Origin: Phorcus lineatus
Lineage: Eukaryota; Mollusca; Gastropoda; Trochida; Trochidae
Direction of reading: 5' to 3'
DNA: 64,000 nucleotides
Assembly: GCA_921293015.1 (NCBI GenBank)
Contig: OV121081.1
Span: 29,391,158 to 29,455,157, forward strand
Below the pieces are notes generated by a model that searched no databases, had not been told where the DNA came from, and saw only the letters and a list, made by a program, of their open reading frames with translations. Of this stretch, positions 48,481 through 61,419 are shown one piece after another; position 1 is the stretch's first letter, and every line of letters begins with the position of its first letter. A program made the translations under genes and the position numbers.

Positions 48481-49979
48481 CGCATGTAGATTTGTAATTT
48501 TCAACTCCAAGTACTCAATCCTTATAAGAAATTAAGTCCATTAATAGCAAAAATGATAATTTCAATGATATCAGTTCGTTTAAAAAAAAGATAAGTCACT
48601 GTCTTGAACTTAAATCTGAAGGACATAGGCCAACATGTAGATAAGTCCTTCCATAAGCCCCCTGAAACATTTTGTATAAATATCAAATATGTTGTAATGT
48701 TACAATAAGAGGATATGTAGGGGCTCTAATGTATAATGTGTCTCATAAGCCTAAAAGGCGGGATGGTTTTTTTTAAAAAACCCGATTTTAAAAATTCTTT
48801 TATAACAACATGTGACATGGTAATAAAATATATTTCTTCTCTTCTCTTCTTCTTCTTCTTCTTTACAGACTGGTATCAACTCTGATCTAGTGTCTGATTA
48901 TTTCCAGAAGATGTGATGTTTCATGTCTAAATTAGCAACTTACGAATACACTGACGTAAACTCGTCAACATGTAAACTTGTGGGCGCAGACATCTCGTTG
49001 TACGTTTAAAAGCTTTTTTTTTTTACTTATGTTCTTAATTCCTAAAATTCTTGTGGTATTAGATGAAGTCAGGTGGTCTGGTCTCTGTCGGATTACTGAT
49101 AAAATACCAAGCCTGCGTCAAAAGAATTGTATTCCCAATAACCATGACTTACTTTTGAGCCCCTTAGGCGACCTTGTGACGTCATTCCATTGTTCATGAC
49201 GACAATAAATTTGGAATTATTGAAAATATTTGTTTGAAAATATCGTGTGGACTGCATACTTGTGTCAAAAATGCTTACATGACAAGAAATTAAGTAATAA
49301 ATTGGCTTCATCAGTTGATAATCAAAGAATCAAGAATAATCTCAAAGCTAGAATTATTTCACATGTGCAGAAAAGTTAATGATCCACGATGATATGTTTA
49401 CGTATTGCGGCGTAGTTGTACTGTAAATAAATCGACGTCAAACCTGCAAAGTTTGTACGAAATACTATCACAATCGTATGTTTTTCGTACGTTTTTAAAA
49501 TACGTTTTAAAATAAAAATTAGGGAACTCCAAATTATATTTAAAAAGCCTATGTCATCAAAGATTTATGTATCTTGTATCAAATATTTTACTGGTTTTCT
49601 TTGAATTAAAAAAACTGAAGATCTAAAGTTGTAAACCATACCCATTAGAGCATAAATTTACTTTCTTTAAACTGATTATTGTTTTCATATTTCATCTTTC
49701 AGCTAGCGATTTAGAATCTGGTAGGAGCCCTCTTTGTCAATTCAATATTCGCAAATTCATATGCTTTTTTGAAAGAACTAATTGTTATCCCAAAATCTAT
49801 CTAGATTTTAAATTTTAAACGAAAAAAGATGTCACGTTTATATATCGATGATAAACGCACATTGGACTGCAAGCAAAATGTGAATGCTTATAAAGGATTC
49901 TTGTGAAAATCATCACATGGCAAATCTGTTCATAAGGTTTTAGTACCACTTGATAGATAATCATTATTATTATGTTTTC
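48481..49979. other. Intergenic, no gene seen
   Basis: AT-rich, with a CTT-rich microsatellite at about 48836-48865 and a lone gacgtcattccattgttcat block near 49178 that resembles the tail of the hairpin MITEs. No coding-like frame. Confidence 0.5.
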
Positions 49980-50375
49980 AATGGTGAAATATGCCATTTA
50001 TTAGTGAAAATAAAATCCGTATTTTCACTGAGTGAAATAATAATGGTATCCTACTCAGTGAAATAACGCAACAATCATATGACGTCATCTGTGACGTCAA
50101 GAAACAATTTAATGACGTCATGCAACGGCCGCGCCTGCGAAGGGATTTAGCTACTCCATTCATATAGTTAAGGTAATTTACGGGGTTTTTGGAAACATAA
50201 TAAATAGAACATTTGACATTTCTCGTCGAATACCATGTATATCTCATCTCGTGAAGTAGAAAATCATATATTTACACTCGTGGCTGCGCCACTCGTGAAA
50301 ATATCATTTCGACTTCACTCGATGAGATATTCATGGTATTCGACGAGAAATGTCAAATATCCTCTATTTATTACT
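49980..50375 (-). mobile_element. Hairpin-headed MITE, copy 2
   Basis: Reverse-oriented copy of 11887-12270: tail first (atggtgaaatatgcc, three gacgtca sites), then the hairpin with ttctcgtcgaataccatg arms and the loop cactcgtggctgcgccactc. Abuts the second-type element at its right. Confidence 0.88.
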
Positions 50376-50720
50376 CGCCCGTGTAAGATACTGCAGTGTC
50401 ATATTTATACGGCGATATTAAACTAGTGTAATACCGCTGCCCGTATGACGTCATAATATTGTGTAGTTGTGACGTCACAATGTTAGCACCGCCGTCACAA
50501 TGGCGGCCAAGTCGCGGAAATGTTTCGTTCAGCACACTTTCGGCAATCATGCTTGTCAAGTAATAAACAGAATACTAAACTTCCTTCAATTTAATACTAT
50601 TTTTGTTAAACTCGTTAATGATTTGGTATCAAACTCGCTTTCGCTCGTTTTATACTTAATCATTAACTCGTTTAATAAAATTAGTATTAAATGGAAGGTC
50701 GTTTAGTATCCTCTATTTAT
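50376..50720 (-). mobile_element. Hairpin-headed MITE, second stem type, copy B
   Basis: Reverse complement of 47985-48315 with a few differences: starts cgcccgtgtaagata, has atgacgtcat and gtgacgtcac palindromes, then the arms with actcgctttcgctcgtttta as loop, ending tatcctctattta. Confidence 0.88.
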
Positions 50721-50924
50721 CATATTCACCACAATGCATATTAATGATGCTCAAAGGTACACAGGAGATGTAACTGAATAAGATGGATTTGATAATTAGT
50801 AAAAAGTTGAAAGTAAAACTTGAAAATGAATTGTCATTGAAGTGTTTTTATAACAAGAACACACAAACAACAGCATTTTAATGGTAAATAAAAGTGAAAC
50901 AGAACGATTGCATTATGAGAGAAG

Positions 50925-51250
50925 CCATGGTTTGATAAGATATTTGATAACTACGATAATACAGCATGGATTTCATGGTTTGATAAGTCATAGTGACTAC
51001 GATATGAAAATAGCCATTTAATGGTTCGATAAAACGGTGACTACGATATTACCACATGCATTTCATGTTTTGATAAGTCATAGTGACTACGATATGAAAA
51101 CAGCAATTTAATGGTTCGATAAGTCAGTGACTACGATGATATAACATGCATTTCATTGTTTGATAAGTCACAGTGACTACGATTTGAAATCACCCATTTA
51201 AGTGTTCGATAAGTGATGTTGACTACGATACGACAACAACGATTTCATGA
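50925..51250 (+). repeat. Degenerate ~58-bp tandem repeat
   Basis: tttgataagtcatagtgact with acgatatgaaaa, and tttaatggttcgataa, alternate about five or six times. Confidence 0.8.
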
Positions 51251-51274
51251 TTTGTCATCGCATCGCATCAGTCA

Positions 51275-52345
51275 TTCCCTTCAGTGGTGAAGGAACGCCC
51301 TATTCACGGATGAATCCAAATTCAAGTTATCACATTCTGATGGCCGCAAAAATTTCTACTGCCAATGTATCCAACGCTATGATCCAATCTAGTTAAACTA
51401 GCTGTAATGCAATACGTCCCGAAGTCCGTTATTACATCTAGAGAATAACACACTTTTCCGTATCGAGAAGGTTCGAACATCGGCAAATCAAAAAAGAGCT
51501 GGCTCAGCTCTTCGAATTGCGGGTCAATGCGATTGTTTCGCCGTTCTTGATTACCTCGATTACAAAATCCGAAAGTTACCCATGAATCGGAGTGAATTGT
51601 GTTAAAAAATATGATCATTTCTGTGTAGATAAGGCTGACGGAATATTTTGTGTTGTTTATTTTTATTCGTTTGTGGGAAAGCAAGTAAACAAGTAAGGTC
51701 AAATCACTAAATAAGTATCACAGGATAAGGATATAGACACATGTAGGGTAAACGTCTGCGTGTGACATTTACCAAGATGCAAAAAAACTTTGTCTTTAAT
51801 TGGTTGAAAGCTAATTTCCTGTATACTGTTCTCATTAACTGTTCGGTTCAAAATTCGTCAAATGTCAGCTGAACATTACCTCGATCAGTAATGCTTGAGA
51901 TGTATTGACGGACGATAACATCGAGTTTTAACTAAACTGACTATGATCAGGCCTGTGGCCTTGAAAGAAATCGGTTCGGTGGTGGTTCAGTCATGATACG
52001 CGGTCAGCTAATAGCTAAAACCCTAGTTGATCTTGGTCGTCCAGATTGTTGCCCTGCCATCTTCCCCTTCCTTCAATGTTGCGTCCCTGCAGCAGGAAAA
52101 CGCTAGACCGCACGCAATGCGAGTCTGAACAGATGTATATGAAGCAGATAATGTTGACCTGCCATGATCCAGATCTTTCCACCATTGAACACATATGGGA
52201 TGACAAGGTCATTGTCAGCCACACCCACCAGCGACGTTGCAAGAGCAGACCGCAGCACTCATCTGGATTTTGAATAACCTCCCCCAAGTCTTCCTGACAC
52301 GTCATGGTACGCAACGATTCAGGAAAATGATTCATGGTATTTGAG
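51275..52345 (+). mobile_element. Tc1-like transposase relic
   Basis: Pieces in order on the plus strand: FTDESKFKLSHSDGR (first catalytic Asp region), RFGGGSVMIRG, LQQENARPHAMRV (second catalytic Asp replaced by Glu), DLSTIEHIWDDKV and NNLPQVFLTRHGTQRF. This order is diagnostic of Tc1 transposases. Pieces lie in different frames, and about 500 bp of foreign sequence (51350-51930) separates the first two. Dead. Confidence 0.85.
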
Positions 52346-53449
52346 GTGGAAATTGACCTTAAACCGCTGTGGGTCTTCAGGACTATAGGAATACGAGTTC
52401 ATAACACCGAACACCTGCCAGGATTTACATCAATAATGTGTTTGTCATTATAGGTGCTTCAGCCTGCAAAATTTCAAAACGACTGAATGATGTCGTACAA
52501 TTATTTAATGCACAGTGTCTTTTTGTACCAAGTATAGACTGGTACTTTAACAGTAATAGGATTAGCAAACACACCTGAAATATGTTTTAAGTTAGTAGAC
52601 ATAATATCTAAGGGAGATAGTAAAGTGTATCGGCGGGACCAACTTACCACGATCAACAGATGGCTAAATTTGTCTTGAGAAGTCACTGAAAAAAAACGTA
52701 ATGTGGCGTTATGATTCATGCAAGTATTGTTTTGGTGAAAATCACGAATACAATTATTCGAGAGAAAGAGCAGACATTGCCATTAGGAATTAATTGAAAT
52801 AATTTACAGAAACTGTAAACGTAACATCTCAAATAGCCCTCGTGCAGCTCTTATAGAAATTGGTTTCATGTACTCATTGCTGTAATGACATTTGTAATAT
52901 ACTGTCATGATAATATTCTATGAAGCACATATCTTTGTCATCCTCAAACGAGAAAATGAGCCTTGGGGAACGTTTTGCTTCTTGTGATCTCAAATGCTTG
53001 TTTATGGTTAATATATCTGTCTCAGAGATATTCATAAAGCAAATAACGTAAATAAGAACTTTTTATTTTATACATTTCATATTTCTCCTGTTTTATAAAA
53101 ATCATCTCTTAATAAAATGAAGAATATTTTGTTAGATGTTTCGTTTTATAATGATGGCCTAAAGTAACAGTTGAATAAAACACAATGGCGGAGGACCGTA
53201 TATATGTTTTCTTATAAACATGAGTTTTGAAAGCACAAGTGCACACATGTTGGGAGCTCGAATGGACTATTTCACATATATATCTCAGTTAAAAAGACAG
53301 AGAGTATGTTTCAGGATATTTTTTTATGTCGGTTGAATAAGAGTGAAAATACGATATGACCTCAGTTAAGTTCAAATCGATCCTCTAAACTTTCATGTGT
53401 ATCTCTAAAATTTCATGATAATGATATTTTCTTGTTTCAATGATAAACA
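52346..53449. other. Intergenic, nothing recognised
   Basis: AT-rich sequence without coding-like frames or clear repeats. Confidence 0.5.
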
Positions 53450-53775
53450 GTGATACAAATGTAAGGAAGTCGAAATTCTGCGTCCAATTTTACATGGATA
53501 TTAGTTAAAGGACCGAAATACTGCCAATCAATATTTGTCCTTTTTCGCTGAAAATTAGTTTCCAAAATGACGTGTTAGTCATTGGCGAGCGCCATTGTCC
53601 GGTTTTCGGTCACTAAAAACGACTGTAATCTGTTTATCGTCACTATACTGAATTAATAAGCACAAATATACTGATTTTCAGAAACATGCACTACCTCTCG
53701 ATAAAAGAACACCATTTATGTAGTTTGACATATTTGACTCCAACTCCTTACTCGGTGTCCCTTTAAGCTTTCTTT
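53450..53775 (+). mobile_element. Diverged copy of the TTAA-flanked MITE
   Basis: Shares cgccattgtccggttttcgg, gtttccaaaatgacgt and agtttgacatatttgactcc with 38336-38788, in order. The left terminus is not recognisable. Confidence 0.65.
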
Positions 53776-54299
53776 TGATGCAATAAAATACATATCAAGG
53801 GGGATAATGTTAGGGTTATATTTCTTTTATTAAAAATATTACCAAGAAATTGAATTTTAAATCTTTTAGGTCTTGACATGGGTTTTAGATTATCATTTGA
53901 TGCTTTCACGAGCCAGAAATAAATAAATCGCCGGATACAATTGATTCCACATACAATAAGGAAATCACAGATACATTTTCAAAGAGTCTTTTGAATCAAT
54001 TCAATTCTTCTTTTCTTTCGCATATACCTTTTTCTAATTGTTGAATACTTTTGAAAATTGGCAAAATTATGTAGTGCTAAGAAAGTTAAGGCTACCAAAT
54101 ATTAAATTTGTTGGTCATCATGATAACTCACATCTAGGTGTATGAAATTTAAGAGAATCTTTTGAACTTCTGGATAGGCTACGTTTGGCTTATGTGTGCC
54201 CTTCCATGGGTTAAAAATGCGTGGCATTGTTAAGTTGATACATTTTGTCTGATAATGGTTGATTATCATCTTCAGTCACCCTGGGATTAATCTTTCGAT

Positions 54300-55165
54300 T
54301 CTCTGCACAATCACCCCTTGGGCTTTTTCATCAGGAAAATTTACACTCAAATTATTCGCTCTTGAGTCTTGATCTGAATTAACAACCAACGGCCTGATAA
54401 GAGAATATTGAAAAAAGTGCTGGTGACGCTGATTTCAAAACAATCCTTTCCTGCGCATGCTCGGGAATCATCCTATGCCATCCAGGGCACCAGATACTTA
54501 TAAAAAAGTCCCCTTCGACACTTCATCAAGAAATTTTGTACTAAAACAACTCTTGAGTTTTGTTATGAATCAATAAACCAATGAAACTGCCTCATATTCG
54601 AAAATGGTAAAAAAAATTGGTAACAAAGTTTTAAACAATCAGTTTAATCGCAGGCTCAGGAATCACAATTTGAATTTCAAACAGAAGTTTGCCTCCTCAT
54701 TAATTGTCAATATGAGAGTGTCGGGTAAGAGCTGGAATAACAGCCAAGTTTCGTAAACGCAAGACCAATGTGTGTTGAAACAAGTCTTTTGAGAGGTTTG
54801 CAGGTCTAGTCGACGTAGCAGACGGATGATTTAAGTGCAGATTTTACTGATGAAGTTTCCAAGGGGTGATTTGTGGAGATTATCGGAGATTATTGGCTGA
54901 CCAGAGATAGCTTGGGAACTTGAAATATGAAAGGAAACCTTAACTCCTGATTGGTTGTGGATACGAAAGTGTGAGCAAGGAACTAGAGTTGCGAGCCAAG
55001 TTCCTCAACCCAAGACTAAAGCGTCTTGTAACACGTCATTTGAGAGTTGCACGTGTCCAATCGACGAAGCACTTTCATTGGCCTCCACAAACCAAGGGCG
55101 GGTAATTTGAGTAAAACTTTTCCTGATAAAAAGTCCAAGGAGTGATACAGTGAACAGCATCGGAA
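54300..55165. repeat. Old ~290-bp repeat, three copies in mixed orientation
   Basis: tttccaaggggtgatttgtg (54857), aagtccaaggagtgatacag (55130) and the inverted aatcaccccttgggcttttt (54310) mark three diverged copies; each is linked to a gccaag..ttcct/ttcgt..caagac block. Non-coding. Confidence 0.65.
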
Positions 55166-55169
55166 CATT

Positions 55170-56544
55170 CAAACCCAGGTATTCGTGTTTTGAATGATGG
55201 GGCAAAGCGACCAAACGGATAGGCCCAAACCTGCAGGTGAATGTGCGCCGCCTATGTTGAAATATATTTACATAAATATATCCAAAAGCAGTATTAAGGG
55301 GCCTCATTATAGTACATCTAACAAGTATTGATTTTTGTGACCATCATTTGACCATCATTTGAAATTAGAACTAATCCAATCATACAATGTCTCATATCAC
55401 ATAAATTAGTTGTTGCCTATGGCGCATAGAGACATTATTTTCTTTAGTTAGTTGAACAACACGATTTTGTTCAGTGCACCCAGAAGTAATTGGCTTAGTC
55501 ACCAGTCAATCTATTTAACATCAAATCTTTATCTATCCAACAAACTTTTCATTGCTGTAGGATTGCCGAAAAATTTCGCAACTCAAATATGTTGCAACCA
55601 TAATTTAAATAGACTCCCAACATTAATTCTTTTCTAATTAAATCTAGATTTTAATTTTTGACAGTTTGGTGTCTAAATAATAATGATCAGACGGTAATTC
55701 CTTGTTTAAGAATTTATGAATTCGCGTCTTTCATAAAATGAAAAAGTAAAAGGTAGAGTGTTAAAGTAATCCTCCCGTTTGTGAGTCTATAGTAAAAAAC
55801 ACTTTTTTGGGCCATATCTAGGAAACGAATAGGTATAACTGTTATACAAACACCTGTATCAAAGGCTTCCATTTGTAATATAAGAACATTTGATAAAGGA
55901 CGTTTTTTTGTAATTTCAAATGAATTAAGCATCATTTGGACTTGGTTCATAGTAGGATGTATAGTTTTACCTTATACCTCAAACGAATAAGTTTACCTGT
56001 CAGTTATGAAACTTTGAATTCATATCAAACAAGTTTCGATATAGATTCTTTTATTTCTTATCATATTTTATTTGTTTCAAAGCGATTTTTAACTTTTCGT
56101 ATGTTTTTATTTAAAAAGAAATATGAAGATTTCTATGTTGAACATTTTAGATTGAAATGCTTAACATTTAAACATTGTGTCCCGGGTTTTTAGTGAACCA
56201 TCTATATGATGTATGAACCATCGTTTAACAGACATCTTTACTTGTTATACTTTGATGACTCATGTTCTGAAATTGAAAATCAGATTGAAAAATGGTAATA
56301 AACCTAACTATCGCCATCAATTACATTAAACTGATAAATTCACATTTTCAACTCCAATTAGCCAAAGCCAATGACAAAATACCGGCATAAGTGTAGTAAA
56401 CCCATTTACCATTTACGTTTTCCTCTGTAATTAGCAGGATACCCATGATTAAGGAATTTGTATTCTTTCACTGCAGCTGCGTCAACTGACTTCGTTTACA
56501 GCAGGCTTTCTATACAGCAATAGTGATGCTTGGACATGGCTATC
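55170..56544. other. Intergenic, nothing recognised
   Basis: AT-rich; short open frames here have no conserved-looking content. Confidence 0.5.
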
Positions 56545-57405
56545 TTAAAGAGCCACTCCGTGATTTTCATAACATATTATTTACCTTTGATACGAACCTA
56601 AATGTCATATATAGAGATTATTACCCTCGGAAGTGTGTCATATGACTTTTACGAAACGAGTGTGAATTTTTGTATTACCCGAGAGAGAGCGAGGGTTATA
56701 CACAAATTCGCAAGAGTTTCGTAAAAGTCATATGACACACTTCCGAGGGTAATAATTTCTTTATTACCGATTCAATTCCATTTCAAACGCATGGAAATAT
56801 TCAGAAAACGCCTCCCTTCCCTTACGATGGCCCGCTACAGTGACGTCATGAACAATGTTTTTATGACGTCACAGACGACAACATACGGTCACTCGCGCTG
56901 AAACAATCGTTGCTTGGTAAAAGTGATATGTGCACATGTGCCCATTATTGAAAATATGTCACCGCTTATGATTAACCATATGGGTAATAAGTGGTGATAT
57001 GAAATCAAAACATCTTAACTTTTCATGTCCAAAAGACATATATATATATGATAAATACTGGTTTTCCATGAAAATCTAAAAACAGCCTTATAAATGCACA
57101 GAAGTGTAGATATCACGGCCAATATACATGGATACTAGTTATATAACCTAACAAACGCTATCAACTACTAACTGCCCTCCTGCCTGTTTTAGATAAGTCT
57201 CCAAAATTACGTTTGACTATTTGACGCGCGCCACTGTACGGTTTTCGATCATAATTGCGACGTTCTGCCTTCATATTGTCACTGTAAAAAACAAATAAAC
57301 TTTAAAATGTGTCATTTTAGTAACAGTCGATACGTTGCGATTAAATGACACAATTGATTAAGTTTGGCATATATGATTCCAACAACTCACGGAGTTGCTC
57401 TTTAA
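56545..57405. mobile_element. TTAA-flanked MITE, copy 2, carrying a nested element
   Basis: Left end ttaaagagccactccgtga, right end tcacggagttgctctttaa, TTAA at both borders. Apart from 56611-57017 it follows 38336-38788 closely from end to end. Confidence 0.9.
56611..57017 (+). mobile_element. Nested hairpin-headed MITE, third stem type
   Basis: Head 56619-56758: 40-bp perfect arms (ttattaccctcggaagtgtg and onward) around a loop with acccgagagagagcgagggt. Tail with gtgacgtcatg and atgacgtcacag, ending near gtggtgatatgaaat. Its limits are set by comparison with the uninterrupted copy at 38336-38788. Confidence 0.85.
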
Positions 57406-57577
57406 TCGTATAGCCTGGTTGATCAATTTCACTGAGGTGCTAGCTGAAACTTTACATTAATATTTGTAATGAGACTGGGTTCAGGAGAACTGATTGGCTT
57501 CTAGAACATGTTTCCTGACTCATATCAGCTATGGTAAAGGTGAAATTGAGGTACCACGTTCTCTATCTTACAGTATG

Positions 57578-57815
57578 AATGGCCTGTTTGTTCTTCACGA
57601 ATTGTAAGCATCCGCCAGTTAGCACTGACCCATAGCTTTGTTTCCATTCCATTAACACTTCAGTGTAAAACTTATCTTGCTATCTTATTGGTTATATGAA
57701 TATTGCCTGTTTGTTGTCTACGTAGTTTAAGCATCCGCCAGTTGACACTGGTCCACAGCTATGTTTCCATTAACACCTTGGTGCACAGCATTTCTCTCTA
57801 TTTGAATGGTTATAT
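57578..57815 (+). repeat. ~120-bp diverged tandem duplication
   Basis: gcctgtttgttcttcacg..agcatccgccagtt..gtttccatt..ggttatatgaatat occurs twice in a row. Confidence 0.75.
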
Positions 57816-58084
57816 GAATATACAGTTTTAACTGACCAAAATCCATATCAATTAGGCTGAAACAAACTGAACAGTTTTCTTCATTGAGATGCCAGTCATC
57901 GATATGGACACATGTCGTTATTTTCTTCATTTGGCTGGTCAAAAGGCTAGTTTTCTCCTGGTCAGTTTCCGTTGTATCGTTCTATTTAGTGAACCTTTAA
58001 AACAAGTTCAGTGTATGACTGGTGTGTTACTTACGGGAAGTCATAACTTGTACGAGAAAGCAAATCCTTTTTGGTACTTTGACA

Positions 58085-58385
58085 AATACCTTGAGCACGG
58101 TGATGTAATGGTTAGCACGCTAGCCTCTCACGTTCGAATCCAGGTTGGGACAACAACAAATTTTGACCCAGGCTTTACACTGTAATGTGTCCTTGAGCAA
58201 GGTACTTCATCCACATTGCACATGGTCCACCCAGCTGTACAATTGGGTATCTGAATACGGGAAGTAGGGAACTGTATGGTAGCATCATTGAAGAGACAAT
58301 TTCCTCAGGGTAGTAATGTAAACCGTCAGGGAGCAGTCTTGGACTGGATTCAATTTCAAATTGTAATTATTATCATTATTACATA
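58085..58385 (+). mobile_element. tRNA-derived SINE
   Basis: A box (tgatgtaatggttagcacg) and B box (gttcgaatcc) about 30 bp apart, then a body with ccttgagcaaggtacttcat, ccacccagctgtacaattgg and gtatctgaata, and a 3' tail of att/atc repeats. The body blocks resemble a conserved SINE central domain found in many marine animals (from memory). Confidence 0.85.
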
Positions 58386-58389
58386 TTGA

Positions 58390-60720
58390 TCAAGCTGATC
58401 GAGGATCATACACCACCCAAGTCGCCCGAATTTTAGACACTTTTGAAAAGTAAATGACACAATAATAAGACCTCTTTCTGCAATCTGTTTCTTTTAGAGT
58501 GTTTCTTTTCAGTATTTTATTTTATTTATTCCATTAGGTAAAGTATTATTTGTCAACAATGTTTCTAACCCAACCTTTGCTTGGAAGAACCATTAACAGA
58601 GTCAAGTATTTGTTTCAATGTTAATATTTTCATATATTATGTACCTATTGATCTGAATATTGGTAGATTTAAGCTGAATATTGACGTATGAATTAAGATC
58701 TTGATACTATGTTAACATAGCCTTGATTCAGAAAGTTATTACCTTGTTTCGGACACTTCTTATATTTTCATGTAATGGATCCCGGACGTGTAATGCTTGA
58801 ATTAAATCGACACAAGCCCAGGAAATCTGAATAAATAATACGAATAAGACATGTGACGAAATAATAAATTTTAAAAAACATTTAGATTAGTGCTAACATT
58901 TTGGATGATTTTCATCCACGTGTTTAATATTATTGAAAACATGTTGATTCTCACTCACTTCAAACTAATCTGCCTGAAGGCGATGTTGTCATCGACTTTA
59001 AATTACTTGTTTGTTCCACATTCAGATTTGACTAGAATAACATAGCTTTTTCTTGAAAGCAAACAAAAAGAGCAAAATATCTTAAATCTAGTTGGTACAC
59101 ATTTAAAAGAAACTAATATATCTAACATGATACACTCATTTCGAGCGTTCTTAATCTCTGTTAGACTTATGATTGCCAGATCAGTAGGTTGTTATCATGC
59201 TAATACTGCGCACAGAGTTGATCACATGAATTTACTTAATTTAATTTTGATGTCAATCAGGTGGCTGGAAACAATATCAAAGAGAACAATAAACTTGCAT
59301 TTAATATTTTATTCAGGAACGAGACACTTAGACATCTTAGAAAAGCCAGGACAATGAATTAAGTTTTCTTTAATTCGTCCTCTTTTCATGATATTATTCA
59401 ATTATTTATCAGGATCCGCGTTGAATTTTCCTTGAACAAAACTGTTCATTCTATATTAACTGCCAGGTCTTATCATGCGATATGCTATCGACTCACGCAA
59501 CTTAATTCATTTATCTAGAAATGTCCAATCAATTGCGACTTTATCACTTAATTGTAGAAACTGTGTTATTAGATAAACGCATAACAGCTGACAGTTGGTT
59601 GTCAAGTGACTGGCAGATTGAATAAAGCTATTTGTACAAATTACAATTCCTGCTTCTTGAACATGGAACATAATTGTATTGTAAGTGATGAATGCGTCAA
59701 GATTAAAAAAACGATAAAAACACTGGTCATATCCAACAGCTGACAAAAGCCAGCAGCTTAAAAACGTATAACATCAGTTCCCTTGAGTCTGCGGTTTTGC
59801 CTAAATATATAACAGAAAAAGCTTTACGAAGCAGAAACCATTCCACTGACAATCCATTATAATGATGTTTTAGAAATTATCATATTTTTCATTACCAGAA
59901 TGACTTATTTTGAAAATTGAATAAGAATTTATTTTTAAAAAATTCCACCACTGTATTCCTTTTCCTTCTGAAAGTATCCAAATTACATGATATGCATGTG
60001 TCATTCCGTCATAGCCCGTTATGTGTCATAACATCAAAATTAAGAAGTTATCTTATCGTCCAAATCGTATCCTCTATCTTGCACCCTATAGTCTGGAGGT
60101 AAACACTTTTAAAAGCTTTTTTGAATATGAAGACACCTTTCACATGAAAGCTTTTGGTGCCTGAGTTATGAATTATTTCATATAATGTCATTTTCCTTCC
60201 AATTACGACAATCAGCAGTATGAAACAATCAAGTTTGTGATAGACTAGAAATGGAAACGTGATTGCTTTTATCACACTATTAACCCTGTCTTTGAGGTTA
60301 ATATCACATCTAGACTGACTGACATATACACTGGTGCTCTGATTTGTTTCTGTCTTTTCAACATCACGACAACATATTATAGGGATTATGGATGCTTATA
60401 TCTCATCTCTAAACTATTTTGATCAAACCATAGTTTTGCCAATATCAAAATGGACTCTTCATAGCATTAATAGTAAACTGCAGTGAAGGGAGTATATTTG
60501 CTTACTTTTCAGTCTGTGACCGTTCTATATCAAAACGTATTTTGACGAACCAATACTGACCCTGCACCCAAGGAAAAAATCGAAAATACTTTGTTTTCTT
60601 TTGGAAAACAATTTTTGGATTTGTCAATTATAAAAAGAGTCCATTAGAGCAGCCTTGCTCAGACCGAGAAGTTTTGTCGCCAAAAACTTGTAAAATGTTT
60701 TTTTCTTTCTTTGTCGACAC
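58390..60720. other. Intergenic, nothing recognised
   Basis: AT-rich; no coding-like frame, repeat or element that I can support. Confidence 0.5.
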
Positions 60721-60723
60721 GAA

Positions 60724-61400
60724 ACAAATATGGTAGAAACTATTGCTGTGGTGCAATTATCTACAATAAAACTTACCCAAATAGCTTACTCTTATCTACC
60801 TTGCAGTTTAATACCGTTGAAGGACATCACGACACACTATCACCAAGTAGTCTATTGCATGGTGAACAAGTCACAGTGTGATTGTAGTAAGGGTGACAAT
60901 TTTCTCTCAATTATTTTTAATCACTGGTAATACTTATGTACCTCTAGGGGGAATTTGGAACACAGTAATAGAGGGTAGCTGATATGGCATGTTTTATATA
61001 TTACATAACGGAGTTGATAACCGTCTTACCATCATGGGCCCTACTACTTCAAATGAACTGTGATCATGTGAATAGAAAAGACAAATGGACAAATGGACAA
61101 ATATGGTAGAAACTATTGCTGTGGTGCAATTATCTACAATAAAACTTACACAAATAGCTTACTCTTATCTACCTTGCAGTTTAATACCGTTTAAGGACAT
61201 CACCACACACTATCACAAAAGACTTTAGTTTAGTGCTTGGTGAACACGTCACAGTGTGATTTAAAGCCTTTTGTCAGAGTGACACATTTCTCTCAATTAA
61301 GTTTTCCTGTAAGTAATGGTAATACTTATACACTTTCAAGGGGGACATTTTAAACACAGTAATAGAGGGTTACCGATATGGCATATTTTATAGTTGATAA
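60724..61400 (+). repeat. ~373-bp diverged tandem duplication
   Basis: The segment from caaatatggtagaaactatt through tggaacacagtaatagaggg recurs after 373 bp with substitutions and small indels. Short in-frame reading in the first copy is not kept in the second, so non-coding. Confidence 0.85.
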
Positions 61401-61419
61401 CCGTCTTATCATCATGGGC

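Noticed and set aside
51322-51702. 126-codon minus-strand frame
   Set aside because: Overlaps the Tc1 relic and its insertion on the opposite strand; no recognisable domain.
57889-58185. 98-codon open frame
   Set aside because: Its 3' half is the tRNA head of a SINE; no exon signals or protein-like pattern.
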